DNA from: Erythrobacter sp.
Lineage (GTDB): Bacteria > Pseudomonadota > Alphaproteobacteria > Sphingomonadales > Sphingomonadaceae
Length of the DNA: 18,777 nt
Reading direction: 5' to 3'
NCBI GenBank assembly: GCA_002695185.1
Contig: NZOF01000179.1
Location: 22,481-41,257 of the forward strand
A program made the position numbers and the translations under genes. Shown one piece after another: positions 1-6,896 of this stretch (positions are counted from its first letter, which is position 1; the number at the start of each line of letters is the position of its first letter). The notes under the pieces are model-generated. The model saw only the letters and a list, made by a program, of their open reading frames with translations, was not told where the DNA came from and ran no database searches.

Positions 1-171
1 GACGGCCCGGACGAAGTTCACGCCCGGTCCATCGCGCGCATGGAATTCGCCAAGCACACCCCGCAGGAAAGCCAGACGGCCAATGCCCTGCGCGGCGGCA
101 ATGCCCATTCGGCCAGCGCGGGCCGCGCATCGGCCGGCATGAGCAGCGGCGACGTGGGCGCTACGCGCTAG
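1..171 (+). CDS. Acyl-CoA dehydrogenase, C-terminal end (partial)
   Basis: The window opens inside this gene; only the last 56 residues are present, in frame 1, ending at TAG 169-171. The visible part begins with DGPDEVHARSIARMEF, the C-terminal signature of FAD-dependent acyl-CoA dehydrogenases, especially the ACAD10/ACAD11-like group. In these enzymes this segment helps bind FAD and ends the C-terminal helical domain. It is followed by a Gly/Ala/Ser-rich tail with no recognisable structure. Known family role: alpha,beta-dehydrogenation of acyl-CoA, or, in the ACAD11-type branch, handling of 4-phospho-acyl-CoA. A kinase of the matching type lies downstream at 1614-2684, which supports that branch (inference). 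The substrate cannot be fixed from this fragment. Confidence 0.85.
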   Translation, partial: DGPDEVHARSIARMEFAKHTPQESQTANALRGGNAHSASAGRASAGMSSGDVGATR

Positions 172-210
172 GCCCATGCGCTAGGTATTGCGCAACATCA
201 CAAGCCGTTC

Positions 211-298
211 GTGCTGAGCCTGTCGAAGCACAGCCCTTCTTCTTGGGCGCGGCGCCGGAAGTGAAGGACTGCCCTTCGACAGGCTCAGGGCAAACGGA
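211..298. repeat. Sphingomonad-type intergenic inverted repeat
   Basis: The core CTGAGCCTGTCGAAG at 214-228 recurs inverted as CTTCGACAGGCTCAG at 274-288, 45 bases apart, so the 136-bp gap between the two genes can fold into a long hairpin. Bases beside the cores also partly match (GTGC.. and GGCAAAC.. sides). This short palindromic element is common between genes in Sphingomonadales and behaves like a REP/MITE-type repeat. It may end the upstream transcript or protect its 3' end, but there is no T-tract. It ends only 9 bases before the next start codon. Confidence 0.75.
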
Positions 299-307
299 GA
301 TTGGCGT

Positions 308-1396
308 ATGGCAAAGGCAGCAATTCTGGAGCAGGTGGGAAGCCTCACCATCGGCGAGGTCGAACTGGCCGAACCCGGCCCGCACGAAGTCCTGATCGAT
401 ACCAAAGCGTGCGGCCTGTGCCATTCGGACCTGCACTTCATCGACGGCGCCTATCCGCATCCGCTGCCCGCCATTCCCGGCCATGAGGCCGCCGGAGTGG
501 TCCGGGCCGTGGGCAGCGAGGTAAAGACGGTGAAGCCGGGCGATCACGTGGTTACCTGCCTGTCCGCCTTTTGCGGCCACTGCGAATTCTGCGTCACCGG
601 CCAGATGGCGCTGTGCGTCAGCAAGGAAGTGCGCCGCGACCAGACGCAGGCCCCGCGCATCACGCGGAAGGGCAGCGACGAGACGGTGGCGCAAATGCTC
701 AACCTGTCGTCCTTCTGCGAACAGATGCTGATCCACGAACATGCCTGCGTCGCGATCGACAAGGACATGCCGCTGGACCGCGCCGCCATCATCGGCTGCG
801 CAGTGACCACCGGTGCGGGCGCGGTGTTCAACGCCTGTTCGGTCGTGCCTGGCGAAGCGGTGGCCGTGATCGGCTGCGGCGGGGTCGGCCTGGCCGCGAT
901 CAATGCGGCCCGGATCACCGGCGCGGGCAAGGTCATCGCCATCGACCCCCTGCCCGAAAAACGCGCATTGGCGGAAACGCTTGGCGCCACGCACACGGTC
1001 GACGCCATGGCCGACGATGCGGTGGAACAGGTGATGAAGATGACCGGCGGCGGCGTGCATCACGCGATCGAGGCGGTCGGGCGGCAAGCCAGCGCGGACC
1101 TTGCCGTGAAGATCCTGCGGCGCGGCGGCACGGCCACGATCCTCGGCATGATGCCGCTCGATTGCAAGGTCGGCCTCGGCGCGATGGACCTGCTCGCCAG
1201 CAAGAAACTGCAGGGCGCGATCATGGGCAACAACCGCTTCCCGGTCGACCTGCCGCGGCTGGTCGATTTCTACATGCGCGGCCTGCTCGATCTCGACACG
1301 ATCATTGCCGAACGTATCCCGCTGGAACAGATCAACGAAGGCTTCGAGAAGATGAAGCAGGGCACATCGGCGCGCAGCGTGATCGTGTTCGACTGA
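308..1396 (+). CDS. Zinc-dependent alcohol dehydrogenase (class III-like MDR family)
   Basis: A 362-residue medium-chain dehydrogenase that interconverts an alcohol and an aldehyde or ketone using NAD(H), in the cytoplasm. Catalytic zinc ligands are visible: Cys38 in CGLCHSDLH, His59-Glu60 in PGHEAAG, and Cys164 in IIGCAVTTGAG. Structural zinc is bound by Cys89, 92, 95 and 103 with the classical C-x2-C-x2-C-x7-C spacing. The Rossmann motif GCGGVG (189-194) is followed by an acidic Asp213, which favours NAD over NADP. Length is normal for the COG1062 group. The ATG at 308 has GGAG at 295-298. It sits between acyl-CoA dehydrogenase and acyl-CoA kinase-type genes, so a role in alcohol or hydroxy-acid catabolism is plausible (inference). 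The formaldehyde/S-hydroxymethylglutathione activity of true class III enzymes is not established here. Confidence 0.93.
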   Translation: MAKAAILEQVGSLTIGEVELAEPGPHEVLIDTKACGLCHSDLHFIDGAYPHPLPAIPGHEAAGVVRAVGSEVKTVKPGDHVVTCLSAFCGHCEFCVTGQMALCVSKEVRRDQTQAPRITRKGSDETVAQMLNLSSFCEQMLIHEHACVAIDKDMPLDRAAIIGCAVTTGAGAVFNACSVVPGEAVAVIGCGGVGLAAINAARITGAGKVIAIDPLPEKRALAETLGATHTVDAMADDAVEQVMKMTGGGVHHAIEAVGRQASADLAVKILRRGGTATILGMMPLDCKVGLGAMDLLASKKLQGAIMGNNRFPVDLPRLVDFYMRGLLDLDTIIAERIPLEQINEGFEKMKQGTSARSVIVFD

Positions 1397-1501
1397 GCGG
1401 GAAATTCGGGCCTGTCCTACACGGGATCGGTGCGATAAGCCCTGATCGTGAAGCGCAGATCGGGGCGGCCCATGTTGGATTGCGGAAGTTGACAATCATG
1501 T

Positions 1502-1535
1502 CCGGAATATCACGCCGAAAACGGCGCAGTTCCGG
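1502..1535. promoter_or_regulatory. Nested dyad in the gap before the kinase gene
   Basis: The 217-bp gap 1397-1613 holds a nested inverted repeat: outer arms CCGGAA (1502-1507) and TTCCGG (1530-1535), inner arms CGCCG (1513-1517) and CGGCG (1522-1526) around AAAA. A TTGACA-like hexamer lies just upstream (1489-1494), but no good -10 element follows at 16-18 bases. A perfect palindrome TTTTCGAAAA follows at 1558-1567. The structure may be a terminator for the alcohol dehydrogenase gene or an operator for the kinase gene; the sequence does not decide between these. Confidence 0.4.
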
Positions 1536-1613
1536 GCTTGGGCGGCTAGGGCAAAGTTTTTCGAAAAGGGTGGGTCGGTGTCACAGGCCCACCGCAAAAC
1601 GGGATAGGACGGC

Positions 1614-2684
1614 ATGAGCGATATCGATTTCGACAAGGAAATGGTCGGCACGATCGAGGTGCCCGAAAAGGACCAGATGGATCTGGACGCGCTGACCGCG
1701 TGGTTCACCGCCCATGTCGACGGCTTCGAAGGCCCGATTTCCTACACCAAGTTCAAGGGCGGCCAGTCCAATCCCACCTACCGGATCGATACGCCGGGCG
1801 GCAGCTATGTCCTGCGCCGCCAGCCCTTCGGCAAGCTGCTGCCCAGCGCCCATGCGGTGGACCGCGAATATCAGGCCATGCACGCGCTCGGCCCCACCGG
1901 CTTCCCCGTGCCCAAAACCTATGGCCTGTGCGAGGATACCGATGTGATCGGCTCCAAGTTCTTCGTCATGGGGCTGGCAGACGGGCGCAGCTTGTGGAAC
2001 GGCGCGCTGCCCAACAATACGCCTGCGGAACGGCGCGAAATCTACAACGCCATGATCGACACCATGGCCGATCTGCACCTGCGCAATCCCGACGAAATCG
2101 GCCTCGGCGATTACGGCAAGTCCACCGACTATTGCGCCCGCCAGATCGCGCGCTGGTCCAAGCAGTACAAGCTGTCCGAAACAGAGCATATGCCCAAGAT
2201 GGAACGGCTGATCGAATGGCTGCCGCAGACCATCCCGGCGCAGCATGAAAGCAGCGTGGTCCACGGCGATTACCGGCTCGACAATCTGATCTTCCACAAG
2301 GACGAGAACAAGGTCCTGGCCGTGCTGGACTGGGAACTGTCGACGCTGGGCGATCCGATTGCCGATTTCAGCTATCTCATGCTCAACTGGCACAATCCCG
2401 CCGATGGCCGCGCAGGGATCATGGATCTCGATCTCGAAAAGCTCGGCATTCCGACGCAGGACGAGGCGGTGGATCGTTATGTCGCGCGCACCGGCTATCC
2501 CGTGCCGCCGATGGACTGGTACTTCTCCTACAACCTCTTCCGGCTGGCGGGCATCATCCAGGGCATCAAGAAACGCGTGATCGACGGCACCGCATCCAGC
2601 GCCCACGCCAAGGCGATGAGCGAACGGGTCGGCCCGCTGGTCGACCGCGCCTATGACTTCGCCGTCGCCGCAGGGATGGACTAG
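1614..2684 (+). CDS. APH/choline-kinase-fold phosphotransferase, ACAD10/11-type
   Basis: A 356-residue kinase of the aminoglycoside phosphotransferase superfamily (PF01636). An N-lobe loop GGQSNPTY lies at 49-56. The catalytic Brenner motif is VVHGDYRLDN with His217, Asp219 and Asn224, and the metal-binding motif is LDWELSTLGDP with Asp239 and Asp247. Family members with this pattern are fused to acyl-CoA dehydrogenase in animal ACAD10/ACAD11 and stand beside one in many bacteria. Pseudomonas putida LvaA, of this group, phosphorylates 4-hydroxyvaleryl-CoA. With an acyl-CoA dehydrogenase end at 1-171, phosphorylation of a 4-hydroxyacyl-CoA is the likeliest reaction (inference); antibiotic resistance is unlikely. 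The ATG has a weak AGGA at 1606-1609. The stop is 47 bases before dapD. Confidence 0.88.
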   Translation: MSDIDFDKEMVGTIEVPEKDQMDLDALTAWFTAHVDGFEGPISYTKFKGGQSNPTYRIDTPGGSYVLRRQPFGKLLPSAHAVDREYQAMHALGPTGFPVPKTYGLCEDTDVIGSKFFVMGLADGRSLWNGALPNNTPAERREIYNAMIDTMADLHLRNPDEIGLGDYGKSTDYCARQIARWSKQYKLSETEHMPKMERLIEWLPQTIPAQHESSVVHGDYRLDNLIFHKDENKVLAVLDWELSTLGDPIADFSYLMLNWHNPADGRAGIMDLDLEKLGIPTQDEAVDRYVARTGYPVPPMDWYFSYNLFRLAGIIQGIKKRVIDGTASSAHAKAMSERVGPLVDRAYDFAVAAGMD

Positions 2685-2731
2685 CGCGCGCACGCTGCTA
2701 ACGCGCTGGGCAATTCAAACGGAGATTACGA

Positions 2732-3556
2732 ATGAGCGCCGACCTTGCAAGCCGCATCGAAGCCGCGTGGGAAGACCGCGCCAATGTCACCCCGCAATCG
2801 GGCGATGTGCGCGAAGCGGTCGAAGCGGCGCTGGGCATGCTCGACAGCGGTGAAGGCCGCGTGGCCGAACCCGATGGTAAGGGCGGCTGGACGGTCAACC
2901 AGTGGCTGAAGAAAGCCGTGCTGCTGTCCTTCCGCCTCAACGATAACCGCGTGATGGAAGGCGGCAGCGCCGGCCATCCCGCCTTCGACAAGGTGCCCAG
3001 CAAGTTTGCCGGTTGGGACGATGCCCGGTTCCGCGAAGCCGGTTTCCGCGTCGTACCGGGCGCGGTGGCCCGCGAAGGCGCCTATATCGCGCCGGGCTGC
3101 GTGCTGATGCCAAGCTTCGTCAACATCGGCGCCTATGTCGGCAAGGGCACCATGGTCGATACCTTCGCCAGCATCGGCTCCTGCGCCCAGATCGGCGAGA
3201 ATTGCCATATCTCTGCCGGTGCGGGGATCGGCGGCGTGCTCGAACCGATGCAGGCAAACCCCACCATCATCGGCGACAATTGCTTCATCGGCGCGCGCAG
3301 CGAGATCGTGGAAGGCGTAATCGTCGGCGAAGGCTGCGTGGTCTCGATGGGTGTCTTCATTACCCAGTCTACCAAGATCGTCTATCGCGACACGGGCGAA
3401 GTCATTCGCGGCCATCTGCCGCCGTTCTCGGTCGTCGTGCCCGGCACCATGCCCGGCAAGGATGGCGGCCCCGGCCTAGCCTGCGCGGTCATCGTCAAGA
3501 CGGTGGATGCGCAGACCCGCGAAAAGACCGGCATCAACGAACTCTTGCGCGATTGA
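2732..3556 (+). CDS. dapD: 2,3,4,5-tetrahydropyridine-2,6-dicarboxylate N-succinyltransferase
   Basis: Transfers succinyl from succinyl-CoA to tetrahydrodipicolinate in the succinylase branch of diaminopimelate/lysine synthesis, supplying lysine and peptidoglycan. The protein is 274 residues, the usual length. After an N-terminal helical domain (about 1-100) comes a left-handed beta-helix of hexapeptide repeats (about 107-240), seen as repeated [IV]G-x-x-x-x units such as [19 protein letters not shown] and [15 protein letters not shown]. Asp143 in MVDTFA matches the conserved catalytic-site aspartate, and GIGGVLEP (166-173) is a DapD signature. The ATG is preceded by GGAG at 2721-2724. Its usual partner dapE is not adjacent; the next gene is an unrelated stress operon with its own promoter. 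Confidence 0.97.
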   Translation: MSADLASRIEAAWEDRANVTPQSGDVREAVEAALGMLDSGEGRVAEPDGKGGWTVNQWLKKAVLLSFRLNDNRVMEGGSAGHPAFDKVPSKFAGWDDARFREAGFRVVPGAVAREGAYIAPGCVLMPSFVNIGAYVGKGTMVDTFASIGSCAQIGENCHISAGAGIGGVLEPMQANPTIIGDNCFIGARSEIVEGVIVGEGCVVSMGVFITQSTKIVYRDTGEVIRGHLPPFSVVVPGTMPGKDGGPGLACAVIVKTVDAQTREKTGINELLRD

Positions 3557-3573
3557 TCGGGTGATCTGAAGGG

Positions 3574-3598
3574 GGAACATTCCCCGCCAAGGCGCGTA
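3574..3598 (+). promoter_or_regulatory. EcfG-type general stress promoter (one mismatch)
   Basis: GGAAC at 3574-3578, a 16-base spacer, then CGTA at 3595-3598. The alphaproteobacterial EcfG consensus is GGAAC-N16/17-CGTT, so only the last base differs. The -10 element ends 33 bases before the TTG start at 3632, leaving room for a short leader with GGGAGG at 3621-3626. The -35 end also sits inside a small dyad (GGGGA-ACAT-TCCCC, 3572-3585) that could double as a weak end for dapD. Confidence 0.6.
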
Positions 3599-3631
3599 AA
3601 CCCTGCGATAGACACACGTAGGGAGGTTTCC

Positions 3632-3958
3632 TTGGATAATAATAACGGTCACGTACACATCGATGAAGAAGACGTCAGCGGCGGCTCGAAGGAAGGCGTG
3701 GTACGCTGGATCCTGCTCGGCGGCCTCGTTCTGGCCGTCCTGTTGCTTTCGATCGTCTGGATCATTCCCGCGATGACCCAAGGCGATGTCGAGGAAGAAG
3801 CCACCGTCAGCGGCGAAATCCGTTCGATGGAAGATGATGGCGAAAGCACCGACAGCATCGTCGGCGTGCCCAGCGAAACCGACAATGATTACGACACCGT
3901 CGGCACCACCGAAGACAAGGATACCCGCGAAGACGGCATCCAAGTGATTGAGAATTAA
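3632..3958 (+). CDS. Small single-pass membrane protein, function unknown
   Basis: A 108-residue protein I cannot assign to a named family. It has a short acidic N-terminus containing His-Val-His, one strong transmembrane segment at about 26-48 (ILLGGLVLAVLLLSIVWIIP), and a long acidic Asp/Glu/Ser/Thr-rich tail with no predicted fold. With few positive charges before the helix except Lys20 and Arg25, the N-terminus is probably cytoplasmic and the tail periplasmic (inference). The start is TTG, chosen because GGGAGG at 3621-3626 is ideally spaced and no ATG lies near. It is the first gene behind an EcfG-like promoter and lies 36 bases before the four coupled genes, so it is probably co-transcribed as a stress-induced envelope protein. 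Confidence 0.75.
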   Translation: MDNNNGHVHIDEEDVSGGSKEGVVRWILLGGLVLAVLLLSIVWIIPAMTQGDVEEEATVSGEIRSMEDDGESTDSIVGVPSETDNDYDTVGTTEDKDTREDGIQVIEN

Positions 3959-3994
3959 GCTGCCACGGTAAGCTGCACCAGAAGGAGAGTTCGC

Positions 3995-4222
3995 ATGAGC
4001 AATTCCAACAGTTTCCAGACCGGCCAATATGTCGAATGGAATTGGGGAAACGGCAAGGGCAAGGGCCAGATCAAGGACCGCTTCGAGCGCGAGGTCACGC
4101 GAACTCTCCAGGGCAGCGAAGTCACCAAGGACGGTGACGAGGATAACCCCGCCTATCTGATCAAGCAGGAAGACAGGGACGAAGTCCTCAAGCGCGGTTC
4201 CGAACTGTCGGCGCAAAGCTGA
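3995..4222 (+). CDS. Hva1_TUDOR (DUF2945) domain protein
   Basis: A 75-residue protein almost wholly made of the Hva1_TUDOR domain (PF11160): GQYVEWNWGNGKGKGQIKDRF, the central EVTKDGDEDNPAYLI element and the final RGSEL box match the family pattern of small barrel-like domains first named from a fungal hypervirulence protein. The molecular role is not known; the Tudor-like fold suggests binding of a protein or nucleic acid (inference). AGGAG at 3983-3987 precedes the ATG by 7 bases. The stop TGA shares its A with the next ATG (TGATG), giving translational coupling. Likely stress regulated through the promoter at 3574. Confidence 0.88.
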   Translation: MSNSNSFQTGQYVEWNWGNGKGKGQIKDRFEREVTRTLQGSEVTKDGDEDNPAYLIKQEDRDEVLKRGSELSAQS

Positions 4223-4413
4223 TGGCCAAGGCGAAGAGCAAGGCCCAGCAGCAGGCCGCAGGCGCCGCCCTTTCCGCCAAGCGCGGAGAGACCAAGGTGG
4301 GCGATTTGCAGGGTGCATCGAAGCAGATGTACGAGAGCATGAGCGAGGAAGAGCTCGACGAGATGGCCTCGACCGATCGCTCCGACCTGCCCGAAACCGC
4401 GGACGACGACTGA
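4222..4413 (+). CDS. DUF3008 family small basic/acidic protein
   Basis: A 63-residue protein matching DUF3008 (PF11211): a Lys/Gln/Ala-rich start (MAKAKSKAQQQAAGAALSAK), the conserved RGE, then GASKQMYESMSEEELDEMAST with its STDR-like end. The N-terminal half is basic and the C-terminal half strongly acidic, and it is predicted helical. Function unknown in any organism to my knowledge. Start and stop overlap both neighbours by one base (TGATG), so the level of this protein should follow that of the Tudor-domain and DUF3140 proteins. No separate ribosome binding site of note is seen, which agrees with coupling. Confidence 0.88.
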   Translation: MAKAKSKAQQQAAGAALSAKRGETKVGDLQGASKQMYESMSEEELDEMASTDRSDLPETADDD

Positions 4414-4742
4414 TGGACGCCGACAAGAAGGATGAGGTTTACTCGGACTTCTACGACTGCGTGAACATGCAGCCGAAAGAGCTCGAAGAATGGCTCGATA
4501 CGGACGAATCCAAGTCGGTCGGCGATAGCGACGGATCGGAAAGCACCGGCCATAAATCCGGCCGCCGCATCGTCGAGATCAAGAACACCAAGAAGGCCGA
4601 TCTGACCGATAGCCAGTACGAACACATGCAGAAAGTGGTCGGCTATATTCATCGCCACCTCGCGCAGAAGCCCTCGGGCGATATCGAGGACAGCGACTGG
4701 CGCTACAGCCTGATGAACTGGGGGCACGACCCTCTCGACTGA
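4413..4742 (+). CDS. DUF3140 family protein
   Basis: A 109-residue protein matching DUF3140 (PF11338). Conserved blocks are visible: an N-terminal F-x-x-x-VNMxPKELEEWLDTDESKSVG, the central GHKSGRRIVEI, a KKADLT linker, and the C-terminal KVVGYIHRHLAQKPSGD...WRYSLMNWGHDP. The highly conserved SGRR..KKAD and WRYSLMNWGHDP blocks look like nucleic-acid or nucleotide contacts, but no activity is known. It overlaps its neighbours by single bases at both ends. Members in other bacteria often sit among other small stress genes such as DUF2945 (from memory, worth confirming by a neighbourhood search). Confidence 0.9.
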   Translation: MDADKKDEVYSDFYDCVNMQPKELEEWLDTDESKSVGDSDGSESTGHKSGRRIVEIKNTKKADLTDSQYEHMQKVVGYIHRHLAQKPSGDIEDSDWRYSLMNWGHDPLD

Positions 4743-5173
4743 TGGCAGGCACCGATCCTCTCGACCATTTCGTCAAGGCGCAGGACGGCGGAACCTACGA
4801 ACAGGCGCTGGAGGAAATCGGCGAAGGCGAGAAGAAGAGCCACTGGATGTGGTTCATCTTCCCGCAGATCGAAGGCCTCGGCAAAAGCGCCAAGGCGAAG
4901 AAATACGCCCTCGTCGATCTGGACGAGGCGCGCGTCTACTGCGAGCATGAAGAACTCGGCCCGCGCCTGTTCGAAGCGACCGAAGCCATGCTCGAATGGG
5001 CTGGCACGATGAGCGCGGAGGACATCCTCGGGGACATCGATGCGCTGAAGTTCCGCAGTTCCATGACGCTGTTCGAAGCCGCCTGCGACGACGAGGATGC
5101 GCAAGTCTTCGCCGATGCACTCGAAGCTTTCTTCGACGGAGAACGCTGTCCGCTGACAGTGGACCGGATGTAA
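4742..5173 (+). CDS. DUF1810 family protein
   Basis: A 143-residue protein matching DUF1810 (PF08837): DHFVKAQDGGTYEQALEEIGEGEKKSHWMWFIFPQIEGLGKS at the start, then KKYAL, and the LKFRSSMTLFEAA block. The conserved SHWMWFIFPQ and KFRSSMTLF motifs are typical of the family, which is annotated only as uncharacterised. It is the last gene of the five-gene run and begins at a TGATG overlap. The tail is acidic. It faces the convergent dipeptidase gene across 73 bases. Its place in the stress operon hints at a protective or repair role, but nothing in the sequence fixes a reaction. Confidence 0.9.
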   Translation: MAGTDPLDHFVKAQDGGTYEQALEEIGEGEKKSHWMWFIFPQIEGLGKSAKAKKYALVDLDEARVYCEHEELGPRLFEATEAMLEWAGTMSAEDILGDIDALKFRSSMTLFEAACDDEDAQVFADALEAFFDGERCPLTVDRM

Positions 5174-5186
5174 GCGGGCTTGCCGT

Positions 5187-5229
5187 CGCGGCGCTAAACC
5201 TCCCCGACCGGCAGGCCGACTGCGCCGCG
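5187..5229. terminator. Possible bidirectional terminator hairpin
   Basis: CGCGGCGC at 5187-5194 pairs with GCGCCGCG at 5222-5229 around a 27-base loop that can fold further. It lies in the 73-base gap between convergent genes (stops at 5173 and 5247). No T-tract is seen on either strand, so this is only a hairpin in the right place. Confidence 0.35.
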
Positions 5230-5246
5230 TTACCACGGCGCATCCA

Positions 5247-6527
5247 TTATCGGCCCTCTTCGTCGCGCGGCTTGCCGGCAGGATATTCGATAGCCGGCGT
5301 CCCCGCCTGACTGGCCGCATAGGCCTCCGCCTCGCGCATCACCCGCAGCATGTTGCGCATCGAGATCTTCTCCAGCTCGTCCTGAGAATACCCGCGACGC
5401 GCCAGTTCGACGAAGAGCGCGGGATATCCGCTTACGTCTTCCATCCCGATCGGCCCGGTAGGCATCCCGTCGTAATCGCCGCCGATACCGATATGGTCGA
5501 TCCCCGCGACATCGCGGATGTGGTCGATATGGTCGGCCATGTCGGAGACGGTCGAAACCGGCGCGCGGTTCTCCGCATCCCATTTGCCCATCAGCGCCTC
5601 GACCTGATCGGGCTGGCCGGGATAGAGCGCCTTCAGCCGGGCCTCCTCCCCTGCACGGTTGGCGGAATATTGCCGCAGGTCTTCGGTCACGTAGGATGGC
5701 AGGGCGACGACCATGACGATCCCGCCGTTGAGCGGCAAGCGCTCCAGCACATCGTCGGGCACATTGCGCGCATGTCCGTTGATGGCCTGCGCGCCCGAAT
5801 GGCTGAAAATCACCGGCGCGCGCGCCACGTCGAGCGCATCGCGCATGGCCGCCGCGCTGACATGGCTCAGATCCACCAGCATGCCGATACGGTTCATCTC
5901 GCGCACCACGTCCATGCCGAACGCGTTGAGCCCGTCATGGCGCGGCGCATCGGTGGCGCTGTCCGCCCAGTCCAGCGTCTTGCCATGCGTCAGCGTCATG
6001 TAACGCGCGCCCAGATCGTACATCTGCCGCAGCACGGCCAGGCTGTTGCCGATGGAATGCCCGCCCTCCATGCCGAGCAGCGAGGCTATCCTCCCCTCGG
6101 CGATAGCGGTCTCGACATCGTCTGCCGTGAGCGCCAGCTCCAGCCTGCGCGGATTGCGATCGATCAGGCGCTTGGTGACGTCGATCTGCTCCATCGTCGC
6201 CTGGACGGCCTCGGCTTCTGGCAGGTTCGCGCTGACATAGACCGACCAGAACTGCGCCCCCACCTTCCCGCGAGCAAGGCGAACCAGATCGCTGTGCATC
6301 GCCTTGCGCTCACCTTCACCCGTGTCCAGCGTGTCGGCGAAGTCGAAATCGTTGATCATATTGTCGAAGCGGGCGCGCAGCTGGATGGGAACATCGTTGT
6401 GCCCGTCCCAAACCGGTGCCGCATCGAGCGCTGCCGCTGCCGTCTCCTCCGGCGTGCCCTGCGCCGCCACCGGCACCGCCAGCAAGGACATGACGGCAAG
6501 GGCGGCGCTCATATGGATGGACTTCAC
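5247..6527 (-). CDS. Secreted membrane-type dipeptidase (peptidase family M19)
   Basis: A 426-residue zinc dipeptidase related to renal dipeptidase (PF01244), which hydrolyses dipeptides and sometimes D-containing dipeptides or beta-lactams. A signal peptide (KSIHMSAALAVMSLLAVPVAAQ) sends it to the periplasm. The binuclear zinc site is complete: His43 and Asp45 in WDGHND, bridging Glu154 in GMEGGHSIGNS, His222 in LSHVS, His243 in FSHSGAQAI, and Asp351 in GIGGDYDG. The start is GTG at 6527, chosen because AAAGGAG (6534-6540) lies 6 bases upstream; the ATG at codon 6 would shorten the signal peptide. It is divergent from the DUF427 gene across 78 bases. Substrate cannot be told from sequence; peptide scavenging or wall-peptide recycling is likely. 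Confidence 0.95.
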   Translation of the reverse strand: MKSIHMSAALAVMSLLAVPVAAQGTPEETAAAALDAAPVWDGHNDVPIQLRARFDNMINDFDFADTLDTGEGERKAMHSDLVRLARGKVGAQFWSVYVSANLPEAEAVQATMEQIDVTKRLIDRNPRRLELALTADDVETAIAEGRIASLLGMEGGHSIGNSLAVLRQMYDLGARYMTLTHGKTLDWADSATDAPRHDGLNAFGMDVVREMNRIGMLVDLSHVSAAAMRDALDVARAPVIFSHSGAQAINGHARNVPDDVLERLPLNGGIVMVVALPSYVTEDLRQYSANRAGEEARLKALYPGQPDQVEALMGKWDAENRAPVSTVSDMADHIDHIRDVAGIDHIGIGGDYDGMPTGPIGMEDVSGYPALFVELARRGYSQDELEKISMRNMLRVMREAEAYAASQAGTPAIEYPAGKPRDEEGR

Positions 6528-6605
6528 GAATATCTCCTTTGCGGAACCCTATGGCATCTCATCGGCTGTTCTAGCGAACAGATCGCTCTTGGAAAGGATT
6601 GCCTG

Positions 6606-6896
6606 ATGACCGTCATTGCCCGCTGGAACGGAGAAGAGATCGCCCGCAGCGATGACACCGTGGTTGTCGAGGGTAATCATTACTTCCCGCCGACCGATGT
6701 CGTTCGCAGCGCACTCGTGCCAAGCGAGCGGACAACTGTATGCCCCTGGAAGGGCACGGCCCTGTATCATTCGATCAACGCGGGCGGGGCCATCAACGAA
6801 GGCGCTGCTTGGTATTATCCCGATCCCAAGCCCGACGCCGCCGAAATCAAGGATCGGATCGCGTTCTGGAACGGAGTGGAAGTGACGGAGGAATGA
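6606..6896 (+). CDS. DUF427 domain protein
   Basis: A 96-residue protein of the DUF427 family (PF04248), a small beta-rich fold. Typical features are MTVIARWNGEEIARSDDT..VEGNHYFPPTDV at the start, the SERTTVCPWKGTALYHSI core with the conserved Cys46-Pro-Trp-Lys-Gly, and the AAWYYPDPKPDAAEIKDRIAFW ending with the conserved Tyr and Pro residues. Biochemical role unknown. The ATG at 6606 has AAAGGA at 6593-6598. Its stop overlaps the start of the DoxX gene (ATGA at 6893-6896), so the two are translationally coupled. Confidence 0.93.
   Translation: MTVIARWNGEEIARSDDTVVVEGNHYFPPTDVVRSALVPSERTTVCPWKGTALYHSINAGGAINEGAAWYYPDPKPDAAEIKDRIAFWNGVEVTEE

Noticed and set aside
1489..1494. TTGACA as a sigma-70 -35 box for the kinase gene
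   Set aside because: No acceptable -10 hexamer at 16-18 bases.
161..1495. Long minus-strand open frame (444 codons) opposite the alcohol dehydrogenase
   Set aside because: Antisense to a clear zinc dehydrogenase; rich in His, Arg, Ala and Asp as antisense frames of G+C-rich genes are; no family motif.
1614..2684. Kinase gene as an aminoglycoside resistance determinant
   Set aside because: Only the superfamily fold is shared; the sequence pattern and the acyl-CoA dehydrogenase nearby fit the ACAD10/11-type group.
1581..2693. 370-codon minus-strand frame opposite the kinase gene
   Set aside because: Exact shadow of the APH-fold gene, which has all catalytic motifs; no ribosome site.
6543..6565. 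GGAAC upstream of the DUF427 gene as an EcfG promoter
   Set aside because: No CGTT-like element at 16 or 17 bases; the nearest TGTT is 19 bases away.
5493..6896. 467-codon plus-strand frame opposite the dipeptidase
   Set aside because: It covers the dipeptidase antisense and joins in frame with the real DUF427 gene at its end; only the DUF427 part (from 6606) is supported.
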